NCBI GenBank assembly: GCA_034435835.1
Contig: DAOTWF010000014.1
Span: forward strand, 1-13,890
Length of the DNA: 13,890 bases
Reading direction: 5' to 3'
Source: CALJTV01 sp034435835
Lineage (GTDB): Bacteria; Chloroflexota; Dehalococcoidia; GIF9; UBA5629
Shown: positions 1 to 7,743 of the stretch, one piece after another
Layout of the letters: each line of letters opens with the position of its first letter
Numbering within the stretch: position 1 is the first letter of the stretch
Position numbers and translations under genes: made by a program
The notes under the pieces: model-generated
What the model was told of the DNA's origin: nothing
The model's input: the letters and a program-made list of their open reading frames with translations, nothing else
The model's database searches: none

Positions 1-1
1 T

Positions 2-83
2 GGGGAAGTGCCGGAACTGGCAGACGGGCATGACTTAGGATCATGTGCCGCAAGGCGTAGGGGTTCGAGTCCCCTCTTCCCCA
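2..83 (+). tRNA. tRNA-Leu (anticodon UAG)
   Basis: This folds as a class II tRNA. The acceptor stem GGGGAAG (2-8) pairs with CTTCCCC (76-82), the discriminator is A83, the anticodon stem CATGA/TCATG closes the loop CTTAGGA, and the T arm is AGGGG-TTCGAGT-CCCCT. The long variable arm (GCC-GCAA-GGC) is typical of leucine tRNAs, and the loop puts TAG at positions 34-36, so it reads CUA and probably other CUN codons. No CCA is encoded: the bases after A83 are TAC. The start is fixed by the 7-bp acceptor stem. Whether further tRNAs lie upstream cannot be seen. Confidence 0.95.
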
Positions 84-196
84 TACAAGACTCGACGCAA
101 GCCGAGTTGTCCGTTTTAGTGATAGGGATACGACCGTTTACAGCCACGCACATAGGCAGCTTATTAAAGTAGCTTCGTAGCTTAGCAGGTGGACAT

Positions 197-1132
197 TTAT
201 AGGGAAAATCGGGAAAGCCTATTTTCCTCCCGCAGATAGCGGAACGCGGAGAGAGCTGCGGTTGCCCCATCACCAACAGCGCTGCAAACTTGTCGTGGCG
301 AATTTGTCCTGATGTCACCGGCAGCAAAAATGCCGCGAGTTGTTGTTTCCATCAGTTCATTCGTGATGATGTGCCTTGTCTCATCAAGACCGACTATATT
401 AGCAAAGCGAACAGTATTCGGCTCCAATCCAATCGCCACGAACACACCTGCTACATCAAGTATGGATTCTCTCCCTGTCTTTACGTTACGCAGTCTCAGG
501 CCGGTGACGCTATCCTCGCCAACGATTTCTTCTACCACAGTATTCCACATGAACTTGATACCTTTTCTGCGGGAGGCCTGCTTCTGGAGTGTCTCCGTAG
601 CCCGGAGCTGGTCTCTGCGATGTATCACATAGACATTGCTGGCATGCTCGCTCAATTCGATTGCATCGGTCAAGGCAGTATCGCCACCGCCGACAACCGC
701 TACGTCGAGGTCGCGAAAAAGGAAGCCATCGCAGGTGGCACAGAAGGACACACCCCGTCCCAGCAACCTCTCCTCCCCTGGAACCTTTAGTCGACGATGT
801 TCGGAACCGGCTGCAATTATCACAGCTCGGGACTCAAACTCATGTGTCGTTGTACTGATGATAAAGCTGTTTGCTTCTTTCTTTACACCAGTGGCCTCGG
901 CGTTCATGGTCTCTAATCCATACTTCTTGGCCTGCTGGTGCATCAGTTCAGCCAGTTCAAGCCCAGCGATCCCTTCAGGGAAACCGGGGTAGTTGTCTAT
1001 TCGACGTGCATTCACAATCTGCCCACCGAAAAGCCCCCGTTCTAAAAGCAGTGTTCTCAGTCCTGCACGGGAAGCATATAATCCAGCAGTCAACCCCGCC
1101 GGACCGCCCCCAATGACTATAACTTCATGCAC
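197..1132 (-). CDS. trxB: Thioredoxin reductase (NADPH-dependent flavoprotein)
   Basis: This 311-residue protein has the usual length of low-molecular-weight thioredoxin reductases, which pass electrons from NADPH through FAD and a redox-active disulfide to thioredoxin in the cytoplasm. Visible motifs in order are the N-terminal FAD-binding GGGPAG (8-13), the redox disulfide CATC (131-134), the NADPH fold GGGDTA (148-153), HRRDQLR (171-177; the arginines that usually contact the NADPH 2'-phosphate) and the second FAD motif FAAGD (269-273). All key residues are present, so it should be active. The start is a GTG at 1132-1130, supported by AAAGGGG six bases upstream; no better start is visible. 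It stands alone with no thioredoxin gene nearby. A possible -10 (TACAAT, minus strand, 1183-1188) lies about 50 bases upstream of the start, but without a clear -35. No strong terminator is seen downstream. Confidence 0.95.
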   Translation of the reverse strand: MHEVIVIGGGPAGLTAGLYASRAGLRTLLLERGLFGGQIVNARRIDNYPGFPEGIAGLELAELMHQQAKKYGLETMNAEATGVKKEANSFIISTTTHEFESRAVIIAAGSEHRRLKVPGEERLLGRGVSFCATCDGFLFRDLDVAVVGGGDTALTDAIELSEHASNVYVIHRRDQLRATETLQKQASRRKGIKFMWNTVVEEIVGEDSVTGLRLRNVKTGRESILDVAGVFVAIGLEPNTVRFANIVGLDETRHIITNELMETTTRGIFAAGDIRTNSPRQVCSAVGDGATAALSAFRYLREENRLSRFSL

Positions 1133-1429
1133 GGATGACCCCTTTAGGCACTATGGTAACTCGAGCTAAATTGTTGCTTAAAATTGTAGATGATTTCTGT
1201 GGGCAATTCCACTGAGGCAATATTGACATAAAGTTGAATATCCATAAGGTTGTGACTTTTGTCTTAAGTGACATAAGAATTTAGTCATAGTAGCAAAATT
1301 GTAGCAAAATTGAATCTACCAGAGCCTGGTGCCGCCGATTGATTCAGTAATCGTATAGATGGACAATAAGCGTCGGATGCGATAGACTAGAGGTAGGGCA
1401 TCATAATAAAAGGTAGAGACAGTAATTCA
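1133..1429. other. Divergent intergenic region with promoters for trxB and the HD-GYP gene
   Basis: This 297-base AT-rich stretch separates two divergently transcribed genes and must hold both control regions. It contains a perfect 11-bp tandem repeat (1291-1312), a TTGACA hexamer (1223-1228) without a good -10 at the right distance, and a minus-strand TACAAT (1183-1188). No open reading frame with a ribosome binding site, RNA gene or riboswitch was recognised. Confidence 0.6.
1291..1312. repeat. Perfect tandem repeat, 2 x 11 bp
   Basis: TAGCAAAATTG at 1291-1301 is followed directly by an identical copy at 1302-1312. The spacing is one helical turn, so both copies face the same side of the DNA, as is common for operator half-sites. 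It lies about 118 bases before the HD-GYP start codon. A chance duplication by slippage is equally possible. Confidence 0.7.
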
Positions 1430-2521
1430 ATGCCGATTTTACACAGGGCTGAAAAAAGGGTTATCGGAGGACAGCCAGATTTGCCTGTGCCGTCTGAAGT
1501 TCATAAAGAGGCAGCACGGGTTTTAATAGTGGATGACGAACCGTTGGTCAGGGAAATGATCTCCCGTAGGCTTACGGAAAAAGGTCTCGTATGTGCTGAT
1601 GCTGCAAGCGGCGACGAGGCTCTACAAAAACTTCGAGGCGGCAACTTTGCTCTGGTGCTTTTGGATATCCAAATGCCGCACAAGAGCGGGCTGGAGACGC
1701 TGGCAGCGATAAGGTCTGGCTATCCCGATATCGCAGTTATCATGGTGACTGTGGTGGCTGACATAGATATAGCTATTGGGTCAATGAAAAGCGGAGCCTA
1801 CGACTTTATCATCAAACCGATAGATTTTGATATTCTAGCACTGAGCGTTGACAGGGCACTGGAAAAGAGAAGGCTGTTGTTAGAAAACAGAGAGTATCAG
1901 AGGTATCTGGAGCAGAGGGTAAAAAAGCAAGCAGACAAAATACGAGAATCGTTCCTCAATTTTGTTACGTCGCTTGTTTATGCTCTGGAAGCTAAGGATC
2001 TTTATACCAGCGGGCACTCGCAGAGGGTCACAGAGATGGCGGTTCAAATTGGTATAGCCATGAGTTTGAACGATGAGCAGATGGAAAAACTCAGGCTGGC
2101 TGGTATTCTGCATGACGTTGGTAAGATAGGAGTCCCAGAATCAATACTGAATAAGCCAGGCAGGCTTGAAAAGTATGAATACGACATAGTGAAAACGCAC
2201 TCTGAGCTGGGTGAGAAGATCCTGCATTCAGTCATAACTGAAGAGGAAATATTACGGGCGATCCGGCATCATCACGAGCGCTATGATGGCAGTGGATACC
2301 CAGACGGACTGTCTGGCGATAATATACCTTGGGCAGCTAAAATCCTTGCTATAGCTGATGCCTACGATGCGATGACCTCGGATCGTCCATACCGAAAGGC
2401 GATGCCCTTTTCGCAGGTGCTGGCTGAGTTAGAGAGAGGATGTGGTACCCAGTTTGACCCTCAGGTGCTGTCCATTTTCCTTACCAAGGTGATAGGAAAA
2501 TCACGGGTACGCAATTGTTAA
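1430..2521 (+). CDS. Response regulator with HD-GYP domain (probable c-di-GMP phosphodiesterase)
   Basis: This 363-residue protein has an N-terminal receiver domain (about 29-145) followed by a helical linker and an HD-GYP domain (about 172-355), the RpfG-like arrangement. Receiver residues are intact: acidic pair D35-D36, phospho-acceptor D79, T107 and K129. HD-GYP residues are also present: H196, the HD pair H228-D229 in HDVGKIGVP, H257, H281-H282 and the signature HHERYDGSGYP (281-291), and D310. Such domains usually hydrolyse cyclic di-GMP with a di- or tri-metal centre; a sensor kinase would phosphorylate D79. No kinase or GGDEF cyclase is nearby, so the input signal is unknown. The ATG at 1430 is the first good start, with only a weak purine-rich AAAGGTAGAG upstream. 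The first 28 residues precede the receiver fold and could partly be an over-extension. The gene converges with the recombinase gene. Confidence 0.92.
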   Translation: MPILHRAEKRVIGGQPDLPVPSEVHKEAARVLIVDDEPLVREMISRRLTEKGLVCADAASGDEALQKLRGGNFALVLLDIQMPHKSGLETLAAIRSGYPDIAVIMVTVVADIDIAIGSMKSGAYDFIIKPIDFDILALSVDRALEKRRLLLENREYQRYLEQRVKKQADKIRESFLNFVTSLVYALEAKDLYTSGHSQRVTEMAVQIGIAMSLNDEQMEKLRLAGILHDVGKIGVPESILNKPGRLEKYEYDIVKTHSELGEKILHSVITEEEILRAIRHHHERYDGSGYPDGLSGDNIPWAAKILAIADAYDAMTSDRPYRKAMPFSQVLAELERGCGTQFDPQVLSIFLTKVIGKSRVRNC

Positions 2522-2582
2522 GCTACCTTAAGGTGCCATATAAAATGGGCAAACTAGCGCTAATTGACATAATGTTAGATAC

Positions 2583-3530
2583 TCATTGCTGCTTGTAGCG
2601 GCTATGAAAAGTCTGGTGTACTTCTTTTAAATGTTTATTGGTCACGTGAGTATAGACTTGTGTGGTGCGGACACTTTCGTGCCCCAGCATTTCCTGGACT
2701 GAACGTAAATCGGCGCCTGCGATTAATAAGTCTGTTGCAAATGAATGTCTCAGGGTGTGTGGAGTAACGTTAATGGGAAGTCCGCAGACGCGTGCGTATC
2801 TTTCAACGATCCTTTGAACAGAGCGGGCGGTCAGCCGCATTCGTTCACCTTTAATTCTGGGATCGATGTTTCCGCTGTACCTGATGAACAAAGGTCGAAA
2901 ATCGTCCTTTCGGGTTTGCAGGTACCGCTGCAGCCACTCGGCTGCTGTGTCGGAGAGAAAAACCACCCTTACTTTATCACCCTTACCTGTGACGCTAAAT
3001 TCTCGGCGCTCCAAATCTATCTGATCGCGGTTTAATTGTACCAGCTCGGACACACGCAGTCCGGTGCTGAACAAAGTTTCTAAGATCGCCTTGTCTCTCA
3101 ATCCGGTCTTACTGGAGATTCTTGGAGCGTCAAGTAGTCTGTCAATTTGTTCTCGGCTCAAAAAGGATACAGAGCGGGCGCCTTGCTTTGGTAGTTCTAT
3201 TTCGTCAGGCGATATGACGGGCAGACTTTTGTGCGCAGACACATAGCGCAAAAAAGCCCGCAGCGCGACTAGGTGATACACTTGCGTCGAGCGCTTTAGC
3301 GGTGTACCCTTGGCGTCGTGAAGCCGCGCTAGATATAGGCGGTATTTGGACACTACTTCCGAGTCAATGTCCCGAATTCCTATTTTGGGGAAATTGGCGC
3401 TAAGCCACGAGACAAAGCGGTCTAGATAATGTGCATAACGCCGAATAGTCAGCGGAGAGCGTCCGCGGGAAATTTCCAGATACTGTAGGTAGTGTGCCAC
3501 TAGGTCATTTATTTCGTCAACTGGCCCCAT
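2583..3530 (-). CDS. Tyrosine recombinase, XerC/XerD-like
   Basis: This 315-residue protein is slightly longer than typical XerC/D (about 300). Residues 8-100 form the N-terminal SAM-like DNA-binding domain; about 120-310 form the catalytic domain. The tyrosine recombinase residues are all visible: R159 (in STGLRVSEL), K183 (in the GKGDK hairpin), H258 and R261 (in HTLRHSFAT), H284 (in LGHESVRTT) and nucleophile Y293 (in VYTHV). It should therefore cut and rejoin DNA via a 3'-phosphotyrosine. It is the last gene of the minus-strand train, 40 bases after hflX, which fits a housekeeping Xer for chromosome dimer resolution better than a phage integrase. Whether it is XerC, XerD or a single-recombinase system cannot be told from here. 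The ATG at 3530 has only a weak ribosome site, suggesting low expression. No intrinsic terminator is evident after it. Confidence 0.9.
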   Translation of the reverse strand: MGPVDEINDLVAHYLQYLEISRGRSPLTIRRYAHYLDRFVSWLSANFPKIGIRDIDSEVVSKYRLYLARLHDAKGTPLKRSTQVYHLVALRAFLRYVSAHKSLPVISPDEIELPKQGARSVSFLSREQIDRLLDAPRISSKTGLRDKAILETLFSTGLRVSELVQLNRDQIDLERREFSVTGKGDKVRVVFLSDTAAEWLQRYLQTRKDDFRPLFIRYSGNIDPRIKGERMRLTARSVQRIVERYARVCGLPINVTPHTLRHSFATDLLIAGADLRSVQEMLGHESVRTTQVYTHVTNKHLKEVHQTFHSRYKQQ

Positions 3531-3570
3531 TGCGATCTCGGCTGAAATGCAAATATTGGTTCACCCCGTC

Positions 3571-4749
3571 TTATGTCGCAAAAGTGACATTGTGCGACAC
3601 TGATACTTTCCCTTTCCGTGTTTCCTCCAACTGTCGAGCAATACCCGCTAGCAAGTTGTCCAGGTACCAGCCTTTGAGGGCAGAAATTAAAAATGTTGCT
3701 TTATCTGCTCGAGTGAACTCAGGTGGGAGTCTTGATAGGTTTTCATGGTGCTGGAGCAATATGTCTATTTTGTTGATTACTAAGAAGCGAGGTTTATGTT
3801 GCAGACCCAACTCCTCGAGTATGTTTTCCACGGTGCGGTACTGCTCGACGGCATTATGATGAGTTATGTCGACAACATGGAGGATGAGGTCTGCCTCTTC
3901 AAGTTCTTCCAATGTGGCGCGAAAAGCGGCGATTATGGATGGCGGCAGCTTGTGGATGAAGCCTACAGTGTCAGTAAGCAAAAAAGTCAGCCCGTTGGGA
4001 CAGGTCAAACGTCTGGTTACCGGGTCAAGGGTGGAGAATGGCTTGTTCTCAGCGACAACGTTGGCTTGGCTTAGGGCATTGAGCAGTGTGCTCTTGCCGG
4101 CATTGGTATAACCGACCAGTGCCACGACGGGTGTTTGGCTGCGTTGTCTTTTCTGACGATATAGCTGTCTGTGTTTTCTGACAGCCTCAAGTTGCTGCTC
4201 CAATCGGTGGATGCGTTGTTTGATAAGACGGCGGTCAGTTTCGAGCTGTGATTCCCCAGGGCCTCTTGTACCAATGCCACCTCCGAGCCGCTCAAGATGG
4301 CTCCATTGTCCTGCAAGTCGTGGCAGTAGATAACGGTGTTGGGCTAGTTCTACCTGCAGTTGTCCTTCACGGGTATGTGCTCTTTTGGCGAAGATGTCAA
4401 GTATCAACGCTGTGCGGTCGATGACCTTTACCTGCAATATTTTTTCTAGGTTCCTTTGCTGACGCGGTGAAAGCTCGTCATTAAATATAGCGACCGTATA
4501 TGGATGGGACTGTTTAAGTGAAATAAGTGTCTGCAGTTTACCCGTGCCTATGTAGTAGCTGGGGGATGGACTTTCCAGTCGCTGGGTAATTTTGCCTATA
4601 ACCTCGGCACCCGCTGCCTCAGCTAGCTGATGTAACTCCTCCATCGAGTCGTTGAGCGGCCATGTGTTCTCGTGTCCCCTTATTTCGACTCCTAATAGCA
4701 AAGCCTTTTCTATCTCGCTATCTGTCCCTAGTAATGATTTTCTAGTCAT
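3571..4749 (-). CDS. hflX: GTPase HflX, ribosome-associated
   Basis: HflX is a translational GTPase-fold protein that binds the 50S subunit and, in studied bacteria, splits or rescues stalled ribosomes under stress. The 392-residue protein shows the HflX N-terminal domain (about 18-130), the family hallmark LGGGIGTRGPGESQLETDRR (155-174), a basic coiled linker (175-205), then the GTPase domain: G1 GYTNAGKS (213-220), G3 DTVG (260-263), G4 NKID (326-329) and G5 SAL (356-358). It ends about 20 residues after the G domain, without a long C-terminal extension. It follows dapL after 32 bases and precedes the recombinase. Its ATG is the only practical start: an in-frame stop lies a few codons upstream. 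The AGGA immediately before it is too close for a normal ribosome site, so initiation may be weak or depend on upstream translation. Confidence 0.95.
   Translation of the reverse strand: MTRKSLLGTDSEIEKALLLGVEIRGHENTWPLNDSMEELHQLAEAAGAEVIGKITQRLESPSPSYYIGTGKLQTLISLKQSHPYTVAIFNDELSPRQQRNLEKILQVKVIDRTALILDIFAKRAHTREGQLQVELAQHRYLLPRLAGQWSHLERLGGGIGTRGPGESQLETDRRLIKQRIHRLEQQLEAVRKHRQLYRQKRQRSQTPVVALVGYTNAGKSTLLNALSQANVVAENKPFSTLDPVTRRLTCPNGLTFLLTDTVGFIHKLPPSIIAAFRATLEELEEADLILHVVDITHHNAVEQYRTVENILEELGLQHKPRFLVINKIDILLQHHENLSRLPPEFTRADKATFLISALKGWYLDNLLAGIARQLEETRKGKVSVSHNVTFAT
3574..3599. repeat. Inverted repeat at the 3' end of hflX, ahead of the recombinase gene
   Basis: TGTCGCA (3574-3580) and TGCGACA (3593-3599) form perfect 7-bp arms around 12 bases. 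They occupy the last codons of hflX, roughly 45-70 bases before the recombinase start. A nested alternative pairing (ATGTC/GACAT on the minus strand) is also possible. No T-tract follows, so it is not an evident terminator. Confidence 0.5.
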
Positions 4750-4781
4750 GTCCTGTAAATGATTATGTCAACCATTATATT

Positions 4782-5957
4782 TTAGCGGTTTTTGCTCCAT
4801 GTGAGCAACCTTTCGATGCCCTCCTCCAGGCGCTCGTCCGGCAGAGTTAGGGAAAGGCGGATATATCCTTCGCCGAACGTGCCATAGCCGATGCCAGGTG
4901 TGACTGCTATATTCACCTTATCCAGTAATTCGCTGGCAAATTCGGTGGAGGTGTATCCTTCGGGTACTTTGCACCATATGTAGAAGCCTGCCTTGGGTGT
5001 CTTGGCACTCAATCCAATTTTTCTGATAGCGTTCAAAAGTTTGTCACGGCGTCTCTGGTAGATCAGGTTATGTTCAGCAATGCAATCTTGTGGTCCAGTA
5101 AGTGCCTTGATGGCAGCTCGTTGTATAGCTTGAGGAATGCCTGAGTCCAGATTTGATTTGAAACGGAAGAGGGCATCTATCATCCGTGGGTTGCCTACCG
5201 CCATTCCTATGCGCCAGCCGGTCATGTTGAATGTTTTGGAGAATGAGTGGAACTCAACGCCGACTTCTTTCGCGCCCGGCAGTTGCAAAAAGCTGGGAGG
5301 AGAATACCCATCGAAAGCGACTTCAGTATAAGGGGCATCGTGGCAGATTACCAGCCGATATTGGCGAGCGAAATCTATAGCCTGTTGGAAGAAGTCCAGG
5401 TCAGCCGCTGCACCTGTAGGGTTGTTGGGATAGTTTAGCCACAGTATCTTCGCTCTGCTAAGTACCTCTTCAGGGATCTCGGCGAAATCGGGCAGGAAAT
5501 TGTTTTCCTCTCTCAAAGGTATCGGGTAGACCTCTCCGTTGGCTAATAGTGTACTCATTGAATATACTGGGTATCCAGGATCAGGTACCAAAGCTATATC
5601 ACCAGGGTCGATAATACAGAAGGACATGTGCCCTATGCCCTCCTTGGAGCCAATCAGGGGAAGCACCTCACGTGCGGGCTCTAGAGACACACCGAAGCGG
5701 TGCCGGTACCACTCTGCAATTGCCTCGCAGAGCTCTGGCAGTCCTGCTGTCTCCGGATAACGATGGTTAGCTGGGTCATGAGCTGCCCGGCAGAGCTCCT
5801 CAATAATATGTTGTGGTGTTGCTAGATCCGGATCGCCGATCGCAAAACTTATAATGTCTTCGCCCCGAGCTCGTTTCTCTGCGATTTTTCGGTTGATCTC
5901 AACAAATAGATACGGAGGCAGTTTGCCAAGTCTGTTTGATAGTCTTATTTCAGCCAT
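4782..5957 (-). CDS. dapL: LL-diaminopimelate aminotransferase (class I PLP aminotransferase)
   Basis: DapL converts tetrahydrodipicolinate and glutamate to LL-diaminopimelate in one step, bypassing the succinyl or acetyl branch of lysine synthesis. The 391-residue protein is a full-length fold-type I aminotransferase: FAIGDPDL near residues 38-45, NYPNNPTG (175-182), D207 and Y210 at the cofactor, the PLP lysine K241 in SFSKTFNMTGWRIG (238-251) and the carboxylate-binding R367. The sequence looks like the bacterial/archaeal DapL group rather than aspartate aminotransferase, and its start overlaps the end of dapF by 13 bases. DapF uses the DapL product, which supports the call strongly. Fold alone cannot exclude another aminotransferase specificity. 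Translation is probably coupled to dapF because the ATG lies inside the last codons of that gene. Confidence 0.88.
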   Translation of the reverse strand: MAEIRLSNRLGKLPPYLFVEINRKIAEKRARGEDIISFAIGDPDLATPQHIIEELCRAAHDPANHRYPETAGLPELCEAIAEWYRHRFGVSLEPAREVLPLIGSKEGIGHMSFCIIDPGDIALVPDPGYPVYSMSTLLANGEVYPIPLREENNFLPDFAEIPEEVLSRAKILWLNYPNNPTGAAADLDFFQQAIDFARQYRLVICHDAPYTEVAFDGYSPPSFLQLPGAKEVGVEFHSFSKTFNMTGWRIGMAVGNPRMIDALFRFKSNLDSGIPQAIQRAAIKALTGPQDCIAEHNLIYQRRRDKLLNAIRKIGLSAKTPKAGFYIWCKVPEGYTSTEFASELLDKVNIAVTPGIGYGTFGEGYIRLSLTLPDERLEEGIERLLTWSKNR

Positions 5958-6817
5958 GTTCCGACAAAAACCTCCTCAACGGGTCCTTCAAGAAATACTT
6001 CTCCCCTGCTGTCCTGACTCACCGATAATTGTCCACCATGAAGTATTATGTCAACTTTCCTGCTGTGCACCAGACCTTTGTAGCTAGCCAGTACTGCTAC
6101 AGCACAGGCACCGCTGCCGCAGGATAGAGTTTCACCGGCACCTCGTTCCCATACCCTTACCTCGATAGTCTTTTCGTTCACAACCCTTGCTATCTCGAAA
6201 TTTGTCCGCTCCGGAAACAAGGGGTGATGCTCGACTTTGGGACCTATCTCGCTTAGCGGATAGCTGTCCAGCGGTTGATTTAAAAACGTTACAGTATGAG
6301 GATTGCCCATTGACACCAGTGATACAGGCAGCACTGTATCGTCCAATCTAAGAGGATAATCTAAAATTGGCGTTATGTCAACTTCTTCGCCATTCTGATT
6401 CAAACGTTTTTGGATGTCAATGGCAACCGGGATATTTTCCGCGGCAAAGGCGGGGGTTCCCATACTGACTTTGACCTTTTTAACCTTGTTCAGTAGCAAG
6501 GTCACCTGAAGCGTTCTAATGCCGGCCAGAGTTTCCACCTTGAATACCTTCTCTCTGACAAGCCTCCGTTCAAATGCATATTTAGCCAAGCACCTCAAGC
6601 CATTACCGCAGATATGGGCTTCAGAGCCATCTGGGTTGAACATCCTCATCTTCAGTTCGGCAACTTTGGAAGATAATATCAGAATCAATCCGTCGGCACC
6701 GATACCAAAATGGCGGTTGCACATCTTCCTAGCCAAATGGGGCCAGTTTCTTCTCAAGTTGCGAGCATCTATTACCACAAAGTCATTTCCGGTCGCCTGC
6801 AATTTGGCAAAATTCAT
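5945..6817 (-). CDS. dapF: Diaminopimelate epimerase
   Basis: DapF interconverts LL- and meso-diaminopimelate, the last step before lysine decarboxylation, by a cofactor-independent two-cysteine mechanism. At 290 residues it is close to the usual length of about 275. Both halves of the pseudo-symmetric fold are present. The first catalytic cysteine is C70 in ICGNGLRC (69-76) and the second is C233 in SCGSGACA (232-239). Other family features are ATGNDFVVID (8-17), the MFNPDGSEAH segment (59-68), GNPH (171-174) and WERGAGET (223-230). The ATG overlaps the miaA stop in an ATGA arrangement, and its 3' end overlaps dapL by 13 bases. No dapA or dapB is in the window. Confidence 0.96.
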   Translation of the reverse strand: MNFAKLQATGNDFVVIDARNLRRNWPHLARKMCNRHFGIGADGLILILSSKVAELKMRMFNPDGSEAHICGNGLRCLAKYAFERRLVREKVFKVETLAGIRTLQVTLLLNKVKKVKVSMGTPAFAAENIPVAIDIQKRLNQNGEEVDITPILDYPLRLDDTVLPVSLVSMGNPHTVTFLNQPLDSYPLSEIGPKVEHHPLFPERTNFEIARVVNEKTIEVRVWERGAGETLSCGSGACAVAVLASYKGLVHSRKVDIILHGGQLSVSQDSRGEVFLEGPVEEVFVGTWLK

Positions 6818-7743
6818 TCAGCTTTCTCCTTAAGGAACGCCTCAACCAGCCTTGCGATCTCTCCTCGCATATCGCTGGTTTGGGCGTTGAACCAGTGTAT
6901 CCTGGGATCGCTTGTACGAAACCAAGCATACTGGCGGCGGGTGAAGCAATGGGTCTGCCATTTTATCTGCTGAACAGCCTCCTCAAGGCTGATCTTACCT
7001 TGTAAATATGCGCCTATCTGCCTGTAGCCAATACCGGACATAGCAGGTAAATGCAGTCCGAATCCTCTGTTTACAAGCTGTTTTACCTCTTCTACCAGTC
7101 CCCTTTTTAGCATTTCGTCTACCCTTAAGTCAATGCGGCGGTAAAGCTCAACTCGTTCCAGTGTTAGCCCTATTATCAAAATGGGAAATGCTGGTGGTAT
7201 TTTTTGCCAGTACTGAGATATGGGTTTTCCAGCTACCAGGCACACCTCGAGAGCCCTTATGACCCGGCGCAAGTTGGTAGGCATGATTTTGGCTGCGGCA
7301 ATCGGGTCGATCTTCTGTAGCTCCCGAAACAGCTCGTCGATGCCCTTCTCGTGGGCTTGGTGTTCAAGCCTCTGTCTCAACGCCGGGTTGGGCGGGACTG
7401 GTGGAATTTGCCACCCTTCTAGCATCGCCCACACATATAAGCCGCTCCCACCGACCAAGAAAGGAATTTTCTGTCGTAGCTGGATTTGGCTGATGGACTG
7501 CTCTGCTATTTGGCGGTAAATAGCTAGACTGAAGGACTCGTCCGGCTCTACAACATCGATAAGATGGTGCGGAACAATGGAGCGCTCTTCGAAGCTCGGC
7601 TTTGCCGTGCCGATATCCATATAGCGGTAGATCTGTCTGCTGTCTGCATTGATTATTTCGCCACCGAACAACTGTGCCAGATAAAGCGCAAGTCGGCTCT
7701 TACCAACTGCAGTTGGACCGACGATGGCGATGAGGCATTTCAT
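6814..7743 (-). CDS. miaA: tRNA dimethylallyltransferase
   Basis: MiaA transfers a dimethylallyl group to N6 of A37 in tRNAs that read codons starting with U, improving decoding. The 309-residue protein has the usual length. Visible motifs are the P-loop GPTAVGKS (9-16), DSRQIYR (34-40; tRNA/substrate contacts), GGSGLY (98-103), NLRRVIRALE (157-166), GIGYRQ (237-242) and the C-terminal TRRQYAWFR (268-276). The ATG overlaps the tpiA stop by four bases, and the gene's own stop overlaps the dapF start in the same way. The tRNA-Trp and tRNA-Cys genes in this window, with A after the anticodon, are candidate substrates. Its place among metabolic genes looks like a conserved transcriptional grouping rather than a functional link. 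Confidence 0.97.
   Translation of the reverse strand: MKCLIAIVGPTAVGKSRLALYLAQLFGGEIINADSRQIYRYMDIGTAKPSFEERSIVPHHLIDVVEPDESFSLAIYRQIAEQSISQIQLRQKIPFLVGGSGLYVWAMLEGWQIPPVPPNPALRQRLEHQAHEKGIDELFRELQKIDPIAAAKIMPTNLRRVIRALEVCLVAGKPISQYWQKIPPAFPILIIGLTLERVELYRRIDLRVDEMLKRGLVEEVKQLVNRGFGLHLPAMSGIGYRQIGAYLQGKISLEEAVQQIKWQTHCFTRRQYAWFRTSDPRIHWFNAQTSDMRGEIARLVEAFLKEKAE

Noticed and set aside
87..118. Possible terminator after tRNA-Leu (ACTCG/CGAGT hairpin followed by TTTT)
   Set aside because: The stem is only five base pairs and the T-run is short and offset; too weak to call.
290..790. 166-residue plus-strand frame opposite trxB
   Set aside because: It is antisense to the fully conserved thioredoxin reductase, with no ribosome site or recognisable domain.
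2522..2582. Bidirectional terminator between the convergent HD-GYP and recombinase genes
   Set aside because: Only short palindromes (ACCTTAAGGT, TAGCGCTA) without T-tracts are present, so no terminator can be supported.
2..3530. Integrated element with tRNA-Leu as attachment site and the tyrosine recombinase as integrase
   Set aside because: No repeat of the tRNA 3' end is found in the window, no phage or plasmid genes occur, and the recombinase sits in a housekeeping gene train after hflX.
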